Source: Phycisphaeraceae bacterium (GTDB lineage: Bacteria > Planctomycetota > Phycisphaerae > Phycisphaerales > Phycisphaeraceae). From it: a DNA stretch of 8,833 bases. Position 1 is the stretch's first letter. Each line of letters starts with the position of its first letter. A program made the position numbers and the translations under genes. Below, one piece after another: positions 6,364 through 8,833 of the stretch. The stretch is taken from assembly GCA_020851395.1 (NCBI GenBank), contig JADZCW010000118.1, positions 1-8,833 of the forward strand, given 5' to 3'. Below the pieces are notes generated by a model, which worked only from the letters and a program-made list of their open reading frames with translations, made no database searches and was not told where the DNA came from.

Positions 6364-7434
6364 TCAGGCGGAGCGACGACCACTCAGGCGGTAGACATAC
6401 GCCAGAATCTCCGCCACGGCGGAGAAGAACTCCGGGGGGATGAACTGGCCGACCTCGACCTCGCGGTAGAGCGCGCGGGCGAGCTCCTTGCGTTCGACGA
6501 TCGGGACGCCGTGGATCATGGCCAGTTGGCGGATGCGGGCGGCGAGGTAGTCGGCGCCCTTGGCCACGACCTTGGGGGCGTGCATCTTTTCGCCGTCGTA
6601 CTGCAGGGCGACGGCGAAGTGGGTGGGGTTGGTGACGATGACGTCGGCCTTGGGGACGGCTTGGTTGATGCGTTGCAGGGCGAGCTGGCGGGCGACGCGG
6701 GTGCGGCGCTGCTTGATCAGGGGGTCGCCCTCCATGCGTTTGAACTCCTCGATGATCTCCTGCTTGGTCATGCGGAGGTCGCGTTCGAGCTGCCAGCGCT
6801 GGAAGGCGTAGTCGGCCACGCCCAGGACCAGCAGCAGCAGGGCGAGCTTGAGGGCGAGCAGGTAGACCATCCAGGCGGCTGAGCCGAACAGGGCCATCGG
6901 CTCGAGGGTCGGGAGGTAGAGGATCTGGGGCAGGTCCTGGTAGATGATCCAGGCGGCGGTGGCGCCGAGCAGGCCGACCTTGGCCAGGCTCATGGTCAGG
7001 CGGACGGCCGAGCGGGCGTCGAAGAGGGACTTGAGGCCGCGCAGGGGCGAGAGCTTGCTCCACTTGGGCTCGAGGGGTTTGGACGTGAGCAGCGGGCCGA
7101 CCTGAAGCAGGTTCACCGCCAGGCTCACCGCAGCCAGCGCCAGGACCAAGGGCCCGCCGGCCAGGGCCATCTTCCGGACGGCGAGCATCATCGATTCCCA
7201 CATGTCGCCGGCCCGGGCCGAGTTGGCCGCCAGCGAGCCGGGCAGGAGGATCTCCATGCTCGAGCGGAACTCGCCGAGCATCCGCAGGCCCAGGGCGTAG
7301 AGCAGCAGCACCGCCGCCAGGAGGGCCGTCGCGGCGGTCAGGTCCATGCTCTTGGCGACCTGGCCTGACTCGCGGGCCTCCTGACGGCGTCGCGCCGTGG
7401 GGGCTTCCGTTCTTTCCTGATCGGTCTCGGCCAT
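6364..7434 (-). CDS. flhB: FlhB, autocleaving substrate-specificity switch of flagellar export
   Basis: A 356-residue inner-membrane protein that switches export from rod/hook to filament substrates after cleaving itself. The N-terminus is charged, with the family-typical ERTEAPTARRRQEARESGQV (8-27). Four hydrophobic segments follow (about 33-50, 90-112, 148-168, 185-208). The cytoplasmic domain contains the autocleavage motif NPTH at 269-272, with cleavage expected between Asn269 and Pro270, the same numbering as the Salmonella protein. The segment around it, ADVIVTNPTHFAVALQYD, and the downstream GVPIVERKELARALY are typical of the family. The ATG is preceded by AAGGGA with about 8 nt spacing, and the gene lies 17 nt after fliR, so they form one transcript. 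Flagellar rather than virulence-type identity follows from the neighbours fliPQR and flhA/flhF/flhG. A weak terminator-like hairpin begins at its stop. Confidence 0.98.
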   Translation of the reverse strand: MAETDQERTEAPTARRRQEARESGQVAKSMDLTAATALLAAVLLLYALGLRMLGEFRSSMEILLPGSLAANSARAGDMWESMMLAVRKMALAGGPLVLALAAVSLAVNLLQVGPLLTSKPLEPKWSKLSPLRGLKSLFDARSAVRLTMSLAKVGLLGATAAWIIYQDLPQILYLPTLEPMALFGSAAWMVYLLALKLALLLLVLGVADYAFQRWQLERDLRMTKQEIIEEFKRMEGDPLIKQRRTRVARQLALQRINQAVPKADVIVTNPTHFAVALQYDGEKMHAPKVVAKGADYLAARIRQLAMIHGVPIVERKELARALYREVEVGQFIPPEFFSAVAEILAYVYRLSGRRSA

Positions 7435-7451
7435 AGGTCACGTCCCTTGGT

Positions 7452-8276
7452 CTAGACTCCGAAGAAGAGCGAAAGTTTCCCGATCGCCTGCTGCATCACC
7501 TCGACGAAGACGTGGGCCTTGACGGCCATCAGGACCGTCAGGAGCCCGGTGCCGAGCAGGATGCGCAGGGGGAAGCCGATGCTCAGGATGTTCAGTTGCG
7601 GCACCGTGCGGGCGATGAAGCCCAGGGCGATGGTCTCGAGAAAGACCAGGCAGAGCAGCGGCCCGGAGACGCGCAGGGCCAGCTCGAACATCGAGGTCAT
7701 CAGGGCCAGGATCAGCTCGACCGCCCGGCCGTGGAGCACATCTAAGCCGCCCAGCGGGACGTGGTCGAAGGTGCTGACGAGGGTCTGGACCAGCACACGA
7801 TGTCCGCCGAGGATCAGGAAGATCATCATGGCCAGGAGGTAGAGGAACTGGCCGACGACGCCGGCTTGGTCGTCGATGTCGGGGTTGTAAATCCCCGCCA
7901 GGCCGAATCCGAGCTGCTGGTCGATGACGCGGCCGCCGAGGTCCAGGCCCATCAGCGGGAGCAGCGCGCCCATGCCCAGGATCACGCCCACGGCCAACTC
8001 GCAGGCGATCATCGGGACGAGCCGCCAGATCGAGAGCGTGCCGGTGATCATGCCCAGCATCGCGGTCTGGGCGGCGGGGTCAGCGCCCGCGGGACGAACA
8101 GCCAGCAGCGTGGGGTAGATGCAGCAGGCCATGCACAGGGCCATCATCGCCCGCAGTCGCACGGGCACAGCCACCGAGGAGAAGATCGGCGCGAGGATGA
8201 ACAGACCGGCCAGCCGGAACAGGACCAGCGTCCAGGCGGGAAGGTGTGCCATCAGCAGGGGCAGGCCGTCAGGCAA
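7452..8276 (-). CDS. fliR: FliR, export-gate membrane protein
   Basis: A 274-residue polytopic inner-membrane protein that caps the FliP5-FliQ4-FliR1 export gate. Most of the length is hydrophobic, with about six helices. Diagnostic strings are APIFSSVAVPVRLRAMMAL (29-47), GGRVIDQQLGFGLAGIYNP (114-132), the GPLLCLVFLETIALGFIART segment (205-224) and PQLNILSIGFPLRI (226-239). I chose the TTG start at 8276 over the ATG eight codons later because GGAG lies 9 nt before the TTG, while nothing resembling a ribosome site precedes the ATG; both give a plausible N-terminus. It follows fliQ by 35 nt and precedes flhB by 17 nt. The fliP-fliQ-fliR-flhB order is the conserved one. Length is close to the usual 260-270. 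Confidence 0.97.
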   Translation of the reverse strand: MPDGLPLLMAHLPAWTLVLFRLAGLFILAPIFSSVAVPVRLRAMMALCMACCIYPTLLAVRPAGADPAAQTAMLGMITGTLSIWRLVPMIACELAVGVILGMGALLPLMGLDLGGRVIDQQLGFGLAGIYNPDIDDQAGVVGQFLYLLAMMIFLILGGHRVLVQTLVSTFDHVPLGGLDVLHGRAVELILALMTSMFELALRVSGPLLCLVFLETIALGFIARTVPQLNILSIGFPLRILLGTGLLTVLMAVKAHVFVEVMQQAIGKLSLFFGV

Positions 8277-8311
8277 GGAACGTTTCTCCGGGCGGTGTGC
8301 GAATAGACGAG

Positions 8312-8566
8312 CTATTGGCCGGTGAACATCCTCTGGGCGTACTCGATGAGCATCCGGCCGACCCAGGGCGTCAGCAGGATGGTGACGATGCCCATGACCA
8401 CGATCTTGGGGACGAAGGAGAGCGTCTGCTCCTGGATCTGCGTCACGGCCTGGAGCAGGCCGACCACCAGGCCGATGGCCAGGCCGGCCAAGAGGATCGG
8501 GGCGCTGACCAGGAGCATCACGGTCAGGGACTCACGCACGATGTCGGTGGCTTGGTCGAAGGACAT
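8312..8566 (-). CDS. fliQ: FliQ, export-gate membrane protein
   Basis: An 84-residue protein with two hydrophobic segments (about 16-39 and 52-70) that packs around FliP in the flagellar export gate. The diagnostic centre is QAVTQIQEQTLSFVPK (39-54), nearly invariant in the FliQ/SctS family; PWVGRM follows in the second hairpin helix. The length is slightly under the usual 86-90. The ATG has no Shine-Dalgarno: the leader is instead a 49-nt pyrimidine-rich run, the complement of the G-run tract at 8573-8611. The message must therefore be read by another route, such as a leaderless-like or S1-assisted initiation on unstructured pyrimidine-rich RNA. It lies between fliP and fliR in the conserved order. 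Confidence 0.97.
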   Translation of the reverse strand: MSFDQATDIVRESLTVMLLVSAPILLAGLAIGLVVGLLQAVTQIQEQTLSFVPKIVVMGIVTILLTPWVGRMLIEYAQRMFTGQ

Positions 8567-8572
8567 GGCAGT

Positions 8573-8611
8573 GGGGGTTGGGGGTTAGGGATTGGGTTTG
8601 GGGAGGAAGGG
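8573..8611 (+). repeat. Telomere-like G-run tract, putative G-quadruplex
   Basis: The plus strand carries G-runs at 8573-8577, 8580-8584, 8588-8590, 8594-8596, 8600-8603 and 8609-8611 (plus a GG at 8605-8606). The first four gaps are TT, TTA, ATT and TTT, so the tract satisfies the G3+N1-7 rule several times over. It fills 39 of the 49 nt between fliP and fliQ. The G-rich strand is the template for fliQ, so a quadruplex could slow polymerase; the mRNA is the C-rich, unstructured complement in front of the fliQ ATG. Confidence 0.8.
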
Positions 8612-8615
8612 AAAA

Positions 8616-8833
8616 CTAAGACGGGGCGACGAGGGGAGCGGCCTGGATGAAGCTATTGAGCAGATGGCCGGCGACGAGGCGCCAACCGTCGACCAGGACG
8701 AACAGGAGCAGCTTGAACGGCAGACTGATCAGGACGGGCGGGAGCATGAGCATGCCCATCGAGATCAGCACGCTCGAGACGACCATGTCGATGATCAGGA
8801 AGGGAAGGTAGAGGCGGAAGCCGATCAGGAACG
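8616..8833 (-). CDS. fliP: FliP, C-terminal part (cut by window edge)
   Basis: The last 71 residues of FliP, the pentameric inner-membrane core of the flagellar export gate. The fragment begins FLIGFRLYLPFLIIDMVVSS and continues SMGMLMLPPVLISLPFKLLL, FVLVDGW, then a short hydrophilic end finishing IQAAPLVAPS before TAG. The IGFRLYLPFLIIDMV and MLPP..ISLPFK..LFVLVDGW strings are the FliP/SctR signature; the same block occurs close to the C-terminus of E. coli FliP. The reading frame starts after two leftover bases at the window edge and is uninterrupted, and it lies upstream of fliQ as expected. The signal peptide and N-terminal half lie outside. Confidence 0.97.
   Translation of the reverse strand, partial: FLIGFRLYLPFLIIDMVVSSVLISMGMLMLPPVLISLPFKLLLFVLVDGWRLVAGHLLNSFIQAAPLVAPS

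Noticed and set aside
6227..7441. A 404-codon minus-strand frame running from the flhB start region into the gap
   Set aside because: It is an Arg/Pro/Gly-rich out-of-frame reading of flhB, whose own frame has clear family motifs including NPTH. The extension into the gap is just the absence of a stop.
1..8833. CRISPR array, insertion sequence, tRNA/rRNA gene or phage/defence genes
   Set aside because: I looked for regularly spaced repeats, transposase motifs, terminal inverted repeats and RNA gene signatures and saw none; gene order and composition are uniform throughout.

Overview
The window is a high-GC stretch, almost fully coding, from a flagellated bacterium. Every gene I can support lies on the minus strand, so transcription runs from high to low coordinates. 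In that order the genes are fliP (3' end only), fliQ, fliR, flhB, flhA, flhF, flhG, a small two-helix membrane protein gene, fliA and argS (5' end only). It is a conserved flagellar export/placement cluster followed by the start of an arginyl-tRNA synthetase gene. No phylogenetic marker is present. The high GC, the single long flagellar run and the protein style would fit a motile planctomycete (Phycisphaerae-like) or another deep-branching Gram-negative, but that is only an inference.

Layout. Positions 8833-7452 carry the export-gate genes fliP, fliQ and fliR. A 49-nt fliP-fliQ gap is almost filled by telomere-like G-runs. Positions 7434-6364 carry flhB (export switch), followed by a weak terminator-like hairpin and the largest gap, 164 nt. 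Positions 6199-1651 carry flhA, flhF and flhG with 4-nt and 7-nt overlaps, indicating translational coupling. A gap with a good sigma70-like promoter follows, then a 116-residue membrane protein of unknown function (1496-1146), fliA (1080-265), a clear intrinsic terminator (216-185), and argS beginning at 134.

How it fits together. FliP, FliQ, FliR and FlhB form the core of the flagellar type III export gate, and FlhA is the gate's large cytoplasmic/membrane component. FlhF (SRP-type GTPase) and FlhG (MinD-type ATPase with the DQAxxLR activation helix) set where, and how many, flagella are built. FliA is the sigma28 that drives late flagellar genes. The promoter upstream of the small membrane gene suggests that it and fliA can be expressed apart from the export genes.

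No previously undescribed system is evident. The items most worth a second look are the G-quadruplex-like tract before fliQ with no Shine-Dalgarno, the uncharacterised membrane gene coupled to fliA, the long proline-rich linker in FlhG, and short tandem YGTGGA repeats near both larger gaps.
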